Below are positions 38,723 to 53,715 of a stretch of DNA of 64,000 nucleotides, piece by piece. The stretch is from positions 58,243,424-58,307,423 of the forward strand of contig NC_092225.1 of assembly GCF_036320965.1 (NCBI RefSeq), given 5' to 3'. How positions within the stretch are numbered: position 1 is the stretch's first letter; each line of letters starts with the position of its first letter. The DNA comes from Panulirus ornatus. Taxonomy: Eukaryota > Arthropoda > Malacostraca > Decapoda > Palinuridae. The translations under genes were made by a program, and so were the position numbers. Under the pieces are notes generated by a model. It worked only from the letters and a program-made list of their open reading frames with translations. It ran no database searches and had not been told where the DNA came from.

Positions 38723-39562
38723 TGCTCTGGGGGAAATGCTTTGCTGTCCAGATTTACAATAAATTGTAGGCAGGCCTTGAGACAGAGACTGGTGTTGCAA
38801 CGCTACCGCAAATTATTTGCCTTAAAAACCATTTTTGTCGTCTATCTTTGTGTTAGAGAATATTTCCTACGAAATACCTAACTGTAATTAGGATGCAGAG
38901 TTATCGCTTGGTGCTGACGTGTCACCTGAAGCTTTTTACGTGGACAGGAAGACCAGTTTACGATAAGGCTTACGAAATATTGTGTCAGATCCAAAGGAAA
39001 GTTCTCAGGGAGCTGAGCGGGCTGTGACCCGCGTCGTGAATTCTCTTGAAGAGGTGAATTCCATCTTGGTAATGATGAAAGGGTTCGATCCCTGTTTTCT
39101 TATCACCTCCTGAGACAGATATAGTAGGATCCTGGACGATACGAAATGAACGCAACTACACCACTCCAACCCCGAATAATGTGTGTATCAACCCTTATTA
39201 TGGACACTCGACACACCTTATCGTATCCTTAAATTAACTGCCCAGAATTTCGTGTCGAGACACGAAGTTTCGTCTCGCTGTATACGATACATACCTTATA
39301 TATTAAAGGCTCCGTTACAGTATTTCAGAATATGCCACAGGACACTGCACCAGCTGGTCGATAATAATCCCGTGTTTATTAGGCCAATTACCAGACAATA
39401 ACACAGAGCCAACCATGTCACAAGGCATTTTGCAAATATTCGTAGAGTTGCGAACGCAATGCAAAGTTAGAACCATAGCAGTCTGGTCACAGAGTATGGG
39501 TTCGCAGCCACAGTGCTCGCAGATTGTAAAATGATAGTCAAAGGATGACGGTCATAGAGCGC
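38722..39562. other. Unrecognised sequence
   Basis: A lone B-box-like GGGTTCGATCCC lies near 39081 without a matching A box. Otherwise nothing is recognised. Confidence 0.45.
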
Positions 39563-39802
39563 AGGATCGGTTATCGGCACCTGAACATACAAGAGGGTGT
39601 GAAGCGCGGATGGGGTAGAGCGAACTGGAGCACTGTGATACACAGGTGGGCGTAATATTGTGTAGTGGTGGAAGCACGGCATATGAAGCGGTCACGGAAA
39701 GCCTTTAGGATTAAGGCTGTGGATAGAAGCTCTGGTTTCTGTGAGCTAATGAGACCATTATTCATCTATACCTGGCATTACCTCGATATGAGGGAAACAG
39801 GG

Positions 39803-39804
<2 letters not shown>
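39563..39804 (+). mobile_element. RTE-like LINE 3' end, old long-UTR copy
   Basis: CGGCACCTGAACATACAAGAGG, an AGCGAACTGGAGC-like piece, GCATATGAAGCGGTC, AAAGCC, GGCTGTGGATAGAAGCTCTGG and finally GCATTACCTCGATATGAGGG match the end of the LINE frame, the long 3' UTR and the tail motif of the other copies. The copy ends in a CA microsatellite rather than TA. Strongly diverged. Confidence 0.7.

Positions 39805-39847
<43 letters not shown>
39805..39847. repeat. (CA)n tail of old LINE copy
   Basis: A 43-base CA tract immediately after the LINE tail motif. Confidence 0.95.
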
Positions 39848-39849
<2 letters not shown>

Positions 39850-39974
39850 CACGGCAATAGAGTCTCCATAACTACTGAACTCCATTGCCGCTTCTTAGCC
39901 TTTAGCGCCTCACCCTTAACAGGCCACTGGCAGAAGGCAACTCTAACGCAGCGCTTGCAGAGGTTCCTGCCTTA

Positions 39975-40150
39975 TGTTCCTACTGTCTACTACTACCTAA
40001 TGCTCCTGCCAAATATTCCTACCTACTACTTCTACCTAATGTTTCTACCTAATGCACCTGGCAAACGTTTCTTCTTCCTAATTCTACCTAATGTTTCTAC
40101 CTAATGCTCCTGCCTAAATGTTCTTATCTACTACTTACATCTATTGTTCT
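39975..40150. repeat. Degenerate CTACCTAATG repeat
   Basis: Short phrases TTCTACCTAATG and CTCCTGCC recur irregularly in pyrimidine-rich DNA. Confidence 0.5.
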
Positions 40151-40477
40151 TTCTATTTTGCCAGTAAGCAGAGCTAGCACATAGTGCTCACCGCAGGAAA
40201 ATCTAGAGTTAAGAAGAATGAGATGTATGAGTTAAGTGTTGTCAAGTGTTATGTACAACAAGAAGAGATTGTATGTTAGTGGACAGAATGCCAGTAGTCC
40301 ACGTGTGGGTGGGGCAGACAGAAAAGACAGCTACCTGGGTCAGAGGAGTGCAACTTGACAACCACTGCAGTGCTGGCTCACTACGCAGCCGTCACTCACC
40401 CTCCCGACACCCAGGCGGGTAGTACCGGTAATATACCTCCCTGGTCGTTGGCTGCCTACCAACTACTACCTACCACA

Positions 40478-40560
40478 CACACACACACATACACACAAAC
40501 ACACACACAAGCACATATAGATAGATGGATAGACAGATAGATAGATAGATAGATAGATAA
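40478..40560. repeat. (CA)n then (GATA)n microsatellite
   Basis: An interrupted CA tract to about 40512, then imperfect GATA units to 40560. Confidence 0.94.
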
Positions 40561-40844
40561 ATTAGCTTCATTTATCTATTTGTTTGAAAAGGTAGGGGTT
40601 TGCTATTTTACGTGTATGTTCATTCTCGCAATGACGGGATAAGACTCTTCTGTCTGGTAATATCATATCCCTTTAGCCTAGAGTTGTATAAATCATTTGG
40701 ACAAACATCACCGCTTTTTCACATTTGTCTGACAACAGTATAAATCAAGGCCCTTCACTACTTCATTTATGAAAAATGTCACGACTTTATGCTAATGTGA
40801 AATACATCGTAAAACACATGAGAGAGAGAGAAAAAAGATAGGTG

Positions 40845-41125
40845 TTTGAAGTTTTAAGTATGGGAAACATACAGTAATTTAATGGCTATGAGGTGAGACG
40901 GGACTTGGGCGTTTTAATTACTGAAAACATATACATTAAGTACATGCCTATCGGGGAAAGCCAGAACCTGGGCGTTTTAATTATCGAAAACGTATAGCAA
41001 AATGATGCCAATTAGGGAAATCAGGGGTTTGGGCGTTTTAATTACCGAAAACATACATTAAGTTGATGCCTATCAGAGAAGCCACAGCTTGAGTGTTTTA
41101 ATTACCGAAAACACACATTAAGGTT
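40845..41125. repeat. 63-bp minisatellite, four to five units
   Basis: Each unit has TTGGGCGTTTTAATTA.CGAAAAC, AT-rich filler, ATGCCTAT and GAGAAGCCA-like sequence. Spacing is 62-64 bp and divergence is moderate. Confidence 0.8.
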
Positions 41126-41410
41126 ATGTAACTCGCGACAGGAGAGACATTATCATGCTAGAGGTTAACTCAGACAAATTCAGGAAGTACAAAAAACGTA
41201 TGATCTGAGGAACACAATATATCATCCTATTTTCTTCATTCCGGGTACATTATGAGGGTATACCGTAAAGAATCTAATTCCTCAAACGTCTCCACAAGGG
41301 CTTCACGGGCGAATGAAGAAACACACAGAAAATGGCGGCCATTATACTGGGTCAACAAGCTCGGCTTCCCCTGCTGCAGCTTTGTTCAGGACGGAGGATT
41401 ATGAGAACTC

Positions 41411-41411
<1 letters not shown>

Positions 41412-41455
<44 letters not shown>

Positions 41456-41528
41456 TGTGTGTGCGTGCGTGTGTGTGTGTGTGTGTGTGTTTATCTATGC
41501 CCTTTTGTTTCCTGTCGCCTGCCTGCTC

Positions 41529-41590
<62 letters not shown>
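41412..41590. repeat. (GTGC)n, (GT)n and (GA)n microsatellites
   Basis: GCGT tetramers (41412-41458) grade into GT (to 41491). After 40 unique bases there is a GA tract (41529-41590). Confidence 0.95.
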
Positions 41591-41594
<4 letters not shown>

Positions 41595-42050
41595 GTACCT
41601 AATACCGTAGGCTGTCAAAATGAAACCAATGAAACCACTCAGTTTCAATTCTTAACTATGATGTAAGAGTGACGGGTGAACCCATCCTTTATCCTCTGCT
41701 GCGATCTGTCTCTTGCAACTGCCCTCAAATTCTGAACCAGTACGATACATTTTTCAGCATCAATCTTACGACCCACCAAGCATTTGTCAATCAATGTTCA
41801 ATTCCTCCGATTATCTACCTATTCCAAACCCGTATTTCACCCAGGTATCGCTTCAAATCTTTCACTTGACTGTAAAGCTAACAGAAAAGCAGCTTACATA
41901 CGTTCCCTCACCTCCCGCACCCTCCAGCGAAGTAGGGTATGACGAGTTCATTCCAGGAAGGGCTTATAAGCCTTTATTCAAACTGGAGTTCTTCAGTGAA
42001 ACGGGCAAAAGAGATGCTGGATTATTATACGTGCGATATTAGTTTATGCT
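41591..42050. other. Unrecognised sequence, no gene seen
   Basis: Short frames only. Confidence 0.5.

Positions 42051-42051
<1 letters not shown>

Positions 42052-42098
<47 letters not shown>
42052..42098. repeat. (GT)n microsatellite
   Basis: A 47-base GT tract. Confidence 0.95.
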
Positions 42099-42099
<1 letters not shown>

Positions 42100-42582
42100 A
42101 TGATGATCAAAGGCTTAACGACCACTCCACAGTTGAGAGCCAATGATATCAGCGACACTGTACAGTCCAGCCAGGCAGAGGAATAACAGCAAGCGACATA
42201 GACGTACATTCCAGTCAGGCAAGGGAAGACTGACACAATGTGTGTTGGAAGTGAACGAACCAAGTGGAGTATTTCTGTTCATCACCGTTTATTTCCAAGA
42301 GGAATGTTCATTTCCTAGGCACTCATCTTAAAGTCCAATGTCTTGCGTAACTGTCAACGGTAAGTACTGCCATGAGTAATGTTAATTACTGGCTTAAAGC
42401 TGGAACCAGAGCAATATATCTGGAAGCCATTAAGCGTGTCATGTTGCATGCTAGATATCACGAAAAATATTCTTACAATTTTACGGTATAAACTGTTAAT
42501 TCAAAAGGCAATGGTGATGAGACAAATGTAACATATAGGAATCCTATCAACAAATACTAGGCCACATTAGACGGCATCAGAG

Positions 42583-42990
42583 ACAATGGCCTGGCCTGGC
42601 AGATACAGCTTCACCAGCTGGTGTAGTGGTGCCTGGCCTGGCAGATACAGCTTCACCAGCTGGTGTAGTGGTGCCTGGCCTGGCAGATACAGCTTCACCA
42701 GCTGGTGTAGTGGTGCCTGGCCTGGCAGATACAGCTTCACCAGCTGGTGTAGTGGTGCCTGGCCTGGCAGATACAGCTTCACCAGCTGGTTTAGTGGTTC
42801 CTGGCCTGGCAGATTCACCAGCTGTTATAGTGGTGCCTGACCTGAAAGCTTCATCAGCTGGTGTAGTGGCCTTGTAGCTTCACCAGCTGGTGTAGTGGTG
42901 CCTGGCAGCTTCACCAGCTGGTATAGTGGCCTGGCAGCTTCACCAGCTGGTGTAGTGGTGCCTGGCAGCTTCACCAGGTTAACGTCAGCT
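42583..42990. repeat. 42-bp minisatellite, decaying at its right end
   Basis: Five 42-bp units (GGCCTGGCAGATACAGCTTC, then ACCAGCTGGTGTAGTGGTGCCT) are nearly perfect from 42585 to about 42795. From 42800 to 42975 units are shorter and diverged. The period is a multiple of three, so three overlapping 83-84-codon frames on both strands are repeat artefacts. Confidence 0.93.
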
Positions 42991-43384
42991 GGTGAGGTGT
43001 AATAATTTTCCCTGTGGTAGAGAGTCAGTAATAAGGTAAACAGCAGTAATGTGCCCAGCTGCCACACTCACCCGGGCGGAAATTTATGGCCTTAATGACC
43101 AACAGTTTCTCGTATCGCTGCAGCTGTACTCATAAACAGTAACTAGGTCAGCCTGGACGGTCAAATTTATCAAGTGAATTCTGAATTCGTTGGCTTGTCC
43201 AATTCTTCATTACGAACAGTATCGTTTTCTAAGGGAGCTTAAAACTTCAAATTTTCTGATTGTGGGATCTTTTAAGCATATTCAAGTAACTTATTCAAGT
43301 AACGACAGCATATCTAGAGTTATCAATCTTCTTTCTTGTGTTTTCTAATTTTCTCAGTATCATTCTAGCATTAAGTGGGTGCTC
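42991..43384. other. Unrecognised sequence
   Basis: Nothing recognised. Confidence 0.5.
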
Positions 43385-43411
43385 AAACACAAGCTGTCCA
43401 CATTTCTCCAA

Positions 43412-44115
43412 GCTTTTGTCTTCACAGAGGCATCATCAGGAATAAAAAAAAAAGCGTTACAAAACTAGGATATGATATGCAAAACGCAAACAGAATATAA
43501 AAACAATCGGAAGAGACACATAGCACTGAAAAGTAGGGGAAAAGACTAAACGCGAAACAAACAACAATATTAAGAAGGGTAGCATGAGTAACAATATGAA
43601 TATAAAATATGGAAAAAGACATACAGACAAACTTACAGTTGAGGAAAAACACAAAAGGACAGTATTACACGAAAATAGAAAAACCATCGCTAAATACAAT
43701 ACGTGGGTCAAACAAGAACGTTACTACCCGGATGCGGAGCTTAGATCAGGTTGGGCTCGTCTGATTCTCTCGCTTGACCTGCTCAGTGTATTTTGGGAAC
43801 GATTTTCTATTTTCCTACCTCGTGTAATCTGTTCTTTTCTGTTTTTCTTCAGCTGTAAGTTTTTCTATATGTCTGTTTCCATCTGTTGCATTTAAATTGT
43901 TACTCATACTACCCTTCATGATAGATATTTGTTTCGCTTTTAGTGTTTTCCCTCAATTTTAAGTGCTAAGTAATATTTTTTTTTCTATCTAAGTGCTAAG
44001 TACTGTTTTTTTCTGTGTTTTTATATTTCGTTTGCGTTTCGCATATCATATCCTAGTTTTGTGACGCATTTTTTTTTCTCCTTTTGTAGATTCCTGATGA
44101 TGCCTCTGCGAAGGC
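43412..44115. mobile_element. Foldback element with Penelope-type ends
   Basis: Two long arms (about 43412-43700 and 43810-44115) are imperfect reverse complements around a loop of about 100 bp. Landmarks on the right arm, ATATCATATCCTAGTTTTGT, TTACTCATACTACCCTTC and GTGTAATCTGTTC, reappear reversed on the left. Each outer end carries CTGATGATGCCTCTG pointing outward. Penelope-like elements are known for terminal repeats in inverted arrangement, and the next 1.2 kb holds Penelope coding sequence, so I read this as two such ends joined head-to-head. The coding frame at 43584-43895 (+) crosses the loop and is not credible. Confidence 0.65.
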
Positions 44116-44140
44116 ATGTTCCATTTAAGACGATAACATA

Positions 44141-44425
44141 ATTAGCACTAATTAGATTTTTTTCAGGCCTTTTCTAATTCCCGAACACATGTTTGTTATC
44201 CTCGAGGTAGCTGGAAAAATTAATACCAGAGAGCCATATCCACTTTATATTCAAAATTTAGCACATTTAGCTTTCGCCTCTCTTAGGTCATCATCAGACT
44301 AAGTAAGGTAACTTTGAGCTCCGAAAATATAGCGAAAATAATATTTGGAACTGTGCTTTTCCAGCTTCCTCAAGAACAACAAACATGCGTTCGGATATCA
44401 GAAAGAGCCATAAAGAAACTAATTA
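44141..44425. repeat. Second inverted repeat, arms about 80 bp
   Basis: Arms 44141-44219 and 44345-44425 are reverse complements with mismatches; both contain ACATGTTTGTT/ACGCATGTTTGTTG-like and GTAGCTGGAAAA/GGAAGCTGGAAAA sequence. The interior holds, on the minus strand, CTGATGATGACC, then GAGAGGCGAAAG (44272-44297), another hammerhead-like core. Confidence 0.65.
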
Positions 44426-44442
44426 GTAGTAATTATAAATAA

Positions 44443-44552
44443 ATTCTGGACTGCAAATACGTAATACCCTAAGGAACATAGATTGAAATGACACAGTTAA
44501 ATTATCATCATTTAAATCTATGTTCTTTAGGGCATTACGTATTTGCAGTCCA
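44443..44552. repeat. Head-to-head Penelope coding fragments
   Basis: Arms 44448-44491 and 44510-44552 are inverted copies of the same coding stretch. The minus strand reads SFQSMFLRVLRICSPEF and the plus strand SMFFRALRICSPKF, a conserved block from Penelope-like proteins. The shorter minus-strand copy continues only to about 44425. Confidence 0.7.
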
Positions 44553-45115
44553 AAGTTCACTGATGATGAGTTTGAGAAGATATATTCTATTGGATCTAAG
44601 TTAAAGTACCCTAGATCTTTCATTGATAAATCCCTAAGTTAGCAAAGAAATCATTTTATAGAGTTGAGCCCAAACCTCCCACTGACACAAAGAATCTTTT
44701 AGTTCTCCCTTTTGATAATAATCTCACTTTACTTCCCATGTTGCTTAAATCCTTTAATGTAAATGTTGCCTTTAGCAACAATAATACTATAAAGAATATC
44801 TTAATCAGGAATTCACCAGAAAATTCTCTTGGATGCATCTATAAAGTGCCTTGTGGAAATTGTGAAAAATTTTATGTTAGTCAGACTGGTAAGGATCTTT
44901 CTTTTTGACTTAAGCAACATAAATATAGTATAAGAACGGGACAAGAACCAAATGTCCTGTTTAATCTCGTTAAAAACTATGATCATAGTATTGACTAGAG
45001 TAATGCCATCTCTGTTATTAACTCTAACACTATCACCAAGAGAATCATTGAATCCTCTATTATTAAATACACAAAGAATTATAATTTTAATATTAGTGAT
45101 GGTCTATACAACTAG
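44505..45115 (+). pseudogene. Penelope-like retroelement C-terminus (GIY-YIG region)
   Basis: One frame gives FRALRICSPKFTDDEFEKIY and FIDKSLS up to a one-base shift near 44639. The next frame gives LLVLPFDNN, NVNVAFSNNN, NSPENSLGCIYKVPCGNC, EKFYVSQTGKDLSF, LKQHKYSIRTGQE and a stop at 45113. This order (FIDKSL, LLVLP, GC.YK.PC..C, YVGQTGK.L..R..QH) is the end of the reverse transcriptase and the GIY-YIG endonuclease of Penelope-like elements. The usual glycine of YVGQT is serine. Internal stops at 44906 (probably a former arginine) and 44996 (probably a former tryptophan) plus the frameshift make it dead. The reverse-transcriptase catalytic core is absent. Confidence 0.8.
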
Positions 45116-45310
45116 ATAACTTTATTGTTGATAAAATTTGTAAAATGATAAGTTTATGAACGCTCGTTGTATGTTTTGGACAATCACATGTTTACCAAAT
45201 GGCGTCCTAGCTTCGTCTCTTTCTCTCTTGTGTGTCCCCTGATGATGTGATTATTACACGAAAGTGCACTTGGGAGCTTGTCGTGTTTCATTTTCCCCGT
45301 GGACTCATAG

Positions 45311-45311
<1 letters not shown>
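45116..45311 (+). mobile_element. Penelope-like element 3' end (hammerhead-like motif)
   Basis: Non-coding sequence between the pseudogene stop and a TA tract. It contains TCCCCTGATGATGTG, TTACACGAAAGTGCACTTGG and GTGGACTCATAGGAATA. CTGATGA is at 45239-45245 and GAAA at 45260-45263. TCCC before the core can pair with GGGA after it (stem I), and AGTGCACT is self-complementary (possible stem III of a dimer). Stem II would be GTG/CAC with one unpaired T. The same sequence occurs reversed at 33189-33352. Confidence 0.6.

Positions 45312-45380
<69 letters not shown>
45312..45380. repeat. (TA)n between Penelope end and PSE
   Basis: A 69-base TA tract shared as the border of two unrelated elements. 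Confidence 0.95.
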
Positions 45381-45382
<2 letters not shown>

Positions 45383-45600
45383 TGCCCACGTATTCCCTGC
45401 GTGTCGTAGAAAGTGACTAAAAGGGGTGGGAGCAGGAAGCTGGAAATCCTCCCATCCAGTATCCATTTTCCAAAACAAGGAACAGAAGTGGTGGCCAAGT
45501 GAGAATTTTCCCTTCTGAGGCTCAGTCATCAGTTCCTTACGCTCCCTTGCTATCACGGGATATGACCAGTACATATAAAGAATGTATATATGAATATAAA
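45381..45600 (+). mobile_element. PSE non-autonomous retroelement, copy 4
   Basis: Begins CCCACGTATTCCCTGCGTGT. It has GCTGGAAATCCTCCC, CCAAAACAAGGAACAG and GGCCAAGTGAGAATTTTCC, and ends with a decayed CGCTCCCTTGCTATCACGGG tail and an AT-rich stretch. No long A-run. Confidence 0.7.
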
Positions 45601-46331
45601 TGGGTCTATTATCACCAGCTATTAAGTACAACAGGAAACACGTCTAGTCAGCGTTGTAATGTCATCCACCGGAATGTGTTTGAAACCTTTGAATTCTCTG
45701 TTTCACGCTTGGTAGCGTTTGAGAAGGACAGGCCATATGAACCGGGTTAAATACCATATAATCACCATTATCTAGCCCGTCAAGAGGCCGAACTCTAGCC
45801 ACACTTGATTCTGGCTGATACACCCCTAACTGCCGTAATGGGCACCATTCAAAGGTCTGTGAGTGACGTCCGGACCTTTAATAAATTCTGAATACACCCT
45901 AAAGGAAAACGTCAGTAAAGGCTCAGCTTTGTCAGAGCTTCTGCCGACGCAGCTTAATTAGAGATTACGAACAGACGATTAGGAGAAAATCCTGTCAAAA
46001 AATCCTGCCAGTAAATCCTATCAGTAGAAAATATAAATAAATCTGATGCCGTGACTCCGAGTGATATCAAAGGCGAGTATGGTGGAGGGACAGAAGTACC
46101 ATTACAAGTGAGGGGTTGTGAACCTCAGACTGGCGGCACAGAGGACAGGTCCTGGGTGGCAGTAGGGTCGGGAGGAAGGACGGATCCTGAGCGACAGTGA
46201 GAGTAAAAGCGCTGAAAGGGTCCTCAGCAGCAATGGGGATGAGAGGACCTAGAACTCTCTGTGGCTTTAGAGATGGTGAGTACGGAGATTTAATGTCAGT
46301 ACAGACTGGAGGTCGTAGGTCTTTGGACCTT
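45601..46331. other. Unrecognised sequence, no gene seen
   Basis: Short frames only. A 20-base TA run at 46332-46350 borders the LINE array. Confidence 0.5.
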
Positions 46332-46351
46332 GTGATATATATATATATATC

Positions 46352-48690
<2,339 letters not shown>

Positions 48691-48736
<46 letters not shown>
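48691..48736. repeat. (TA)n between PSE and unit 2
   Basis: A 46-base TA tract. Confidence 0.95.
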
Positions 48737-48740
<4 letters not shown>

Positions 48741-50342
48741 TGTTGACTGGTTGGTAAGGTTATTTAATGTATGTATGACTCATGGTGAGGTGCCTGAGGA
48801 TTGGCGGAATGCGTGCTTAGTGCCATTGTACAAAGGCAAAGGGGACAAGAGTGAGTGCTCAAATTACAGAGGTATAAGTTTGTTGAGTATTCCTGGTAAA
48901 TTATATGGGAGGGTATTGATTGAGAGGGTGAAGGCATGTACAGAGCATCAGATTGGGGAAGAGCAGTGCGGTTTCAGAAGTGGTAGAGGATGTGTGGATC
49001 AGGTGTTTGCTTTGAAGAATGTATGTGAGAAATACTTAGAAAAGCAAATGGATTTGTATGTAGCATTTATGGATCTGGAGAAGGCATATGATAGAGTTGA
49101 TAGAGATGCTCTCTGGAAGGTATTAAGAATATATGGTGTGGGAGGCAAGTTGTTAGAAGCAGTGAAAAGTTTTTATCGAGGATGTAAGGCATGTGTACGT
49201 GTAGGAAGAGAGGAAAGTGATTGGTTCTCAGTGAATGTAGGTTTGCGGCAGGGGTGTGTGATGTCTCCATGGTTGTTTAATTTGTTTATGGATGGGGTTG
49301 TTAGGGAGGTAAATGCAAGAGTCCTGGAAAGAGGGGCAAGTATGAAGTCTGTTGGGGATGAGAGAGCTTGGGAAGTGAGTCAGTTGTTGTTCGCTGATGA
49401 TACAGCGCTGGTGGCTGATTCATGTGAGAAACTGCAGAAGCTGGTGACTGAGTTTGGTAAAGTGTGTGGAAGAAGAAAGTTAAGAGTAAATGTGAATAAG
49501 AGCAAGGTTATTAGGTACAGTAGGGTTGAGGGTCAAGTCAATTGGGAGGTGAGTTTGAATGGAGAAAAACTGGAGGAAGTGAAGTGTTTTAGATATCTGG
49601 GAGTGGATCTGGCAGCGGATGGAACCATGGAAGCGGAAGTGGATCATAGGGTGGGGGAGGGGGCGAAAATTTTGGGAGCCTTGAAGAATGTGTGGAAGTC
49701 GAGAACATTATCTCGGAAAGCAAAAATGGGTATGTTTGAAGGAATAGTGGTTCCAACAATGTTGTATGGTTGCGAGGCGTGGGCTATGGATAGAGTTGTG
49801 CGCAGGAGGATGGATGTGCTGGAAATGAGATGTTTGAGGACAATGTGTGGTGTGAGGTGGTTTGATCGAGTAAGTAACGTAAGGGTAAGAGAGATGTGTG
49901 GAAATAAAAAGAGCGTGGTTGAGAGAGCAGAAGAGGGTGTTTTGAAATGGTTTGGGCACATGGAGAGAATGAGTGAGGAAAGATTGACCAAGAGGATATA
50001 TGTGTCGGAGGTGGAGGGAACGAGGAGAAGAGGGAGACCAAATTGGAGGTGGAAAGATGGAGTGAAAAAGATTTTGTGTGATCGGGGCCTGAACATGCAG
50101 GAGGGTGAAAGGAGGGCAAGGAATAGAGTGAATTGGAGCGATGTGGTATACAGGGGTTGACGTGCTGTCAGTGGATTGAATCAAGGCATGTGAAGCGTCT
50201 GGGGTAAACCATGGAAAGCTGTGTAGGTATGTATATTTGCGTGTGTGGACGTATGTATATACATGTGTATGGAGGGGGGTGGGCCATTCCTTTCGTCTGT
50301 TTCCTTGCGCTACCTCGCAAACGCGGGAGACAGCGACAAAGC
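48737..50342 (+). mobile_element. RTE-like LINE array, unit 2
   Basis: The best-preserved array member. It runs from IVDWLVRLFNVC-equivalent sequence through the frame described separately, the short 3' UTR, and the tail GACAGCGACAAAGC with an A-run. Its 5' end abuts TA repeats. The endonuclease and the first part of the reverse transcriptase are missing. Confidence 0.92.
48751..50160 (+). CDS. RTE-like LINE reverse transcriptase, 5'-truncated but open
   Basis: A 469-codon unbroken frame. PLYKGKGDKSECSNYRG lies near residue 30. MDLEKAYDRV with the motif A aspartate is near 108, GLRQGCVMSPW (motif B) near 164, LLFADDTALVADS (motif C, both aspartates) near 214, YLGVDLAADG near 282, and GRPNWRWKDGV near 428. 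Order and tail blocks (YGCEAW, FGHMER, GRPxxRWxDG) fit the RTE/BovB type of non-LTR reverse transcriptase, which copies its own RNA at a nicked target. The first methionine is inside the truncated element, so it is not the native start, and no endonuclease remains. Expression is unlikely without a promoter, but the intact frame indicates a young copy. Confidence 0.88.
   Translation: MVRLFNVCMTHGEVPEDWRNACLVPLYKGKGDKSECSNYRGISLLSIPGKLYGRVLIERVKACTEHQIGEEQCGFRSGRGCVDQVFALKNVCEKYLEKQMDLYVAFMDLEKAYDRVDRDALWKVLRIYGVGGKLLEAVKSFYRGCKACVRVGREESDWFSVNVGLRQGCVMSPWLFNLFMDGVVREVNARVLERGASMKSVGDERAWEVSQLLFADDTALVADSCEKLQKLVTEFGKVCGRRKLRVNVNKSKVIRYSRVEGQVNWEVSLNGEKLEEVKCFRYLGVDLAADGTMEAEVDHRVGEGAKILGALKNVWKSRTLSRKAKMGMFEGIVVPTMLYGCEAWAMDRVVRRRMDVLEMRCLRTMCGVRWFDRVSNVRVREMCGNKKSVVERAEEGVLKWFGHMERMSEERLTKRIYVSEVEGTRRRGRPNWRWKDGVKKILCDRGLNMQEGERRARNRVNWSDVVYRG

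Positions 50343-50690
<348 letters not shown>

Positions 50691-50740
<50 letters not shown>
50691..50740. repeat. (TA)n between PSE and unit 3
   Basis: A 50-base TA tract. Confidence 0.95.

Positions 50741-52997
<2,257 letters not shown>

Positions 52998-53057
<60 letters not shown>
52998..53057. repeat. (CA)n microsatellite
   Basis: A 60-base CA tract. Confidence 0.96.
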
Positions 53058-53058
<1 letters not shown>

Positions 53059-53591
53059 CATCTCTCACAATCGACAGTACGACATATAACAAGGAACCGG
53101 ACGCATAGCTAACTCATAGAGTCAAGGCACGTAACCAATTTAGATTTGTATTCACGACGAGGAGTTCCTGGATAGTGAAGGACACAGCGTCGAATGGGGG
53201 AGGCTGACAGTTATCATAAGGAAAGTAGGAAAACATTTAGTGAGACGGTTGTAGAAATGATGCTGGGAACATCATTTCCATCTGTGCCAGATCGCTGTGC
53301 CATCTTGTGTGGCGGTATCGACGAAAAAGGGGAGCAGGCAAGTCAATGCATGACGATATGCAGGAGAATATATCAGAAAGTCTTTGCCCTGTGTTTCATA
53401 ATGTAAATAACGGAAGATGTATCGATATTTCTTTCAGGTTTTGACTGAACAACTTGATAATTCACTGCTGCTATATCCTACTGCCTCCTTGTCCTTAGAA
53501 AACCACCTGTCTGTCCTGAGGAGAATAAAGTACTGGTGTCTCTTAGCAATTAGCCATATTCTTGCCTGTGAAATCATGGTTAAAGTTACCG
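53058..53591. other. Unrecognised sequence, no gene seen
   Basis: Two 70-codon frames show no known domain. Confidence 0.5.
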
Positions 53592-53715
53592 ATGGCTTGG
53601 TATGGATCTTTAGACATATAGTCACATAACGACGTCCAACAGCAAGGACTTGAACCTAGGACCTACGCGTGACAGCTGGGAACGCTAACCGCTCGGCTAT
53701 GATCGCCCCTAACAG
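53592..53715 (-). repeat. tRNA-derived SINE, family B, copy 1 (left end of palindrome)
   Basis: On the minus strand: A box TAGCCGAGCGG (53689-53699) and B box GGTTCAAGTCC (53646-53656), followed by CTTGCTGTTGGA and GTTATGTG. This differs from family A in both boxes and body. Confidence 0.65.

Noticed and set aside
39075..39100. B-box-like GGGTTCGATCCC
   Set aside because: No A box or clover-leaf can be drawn, and the sequence does not match SINE families A or B.
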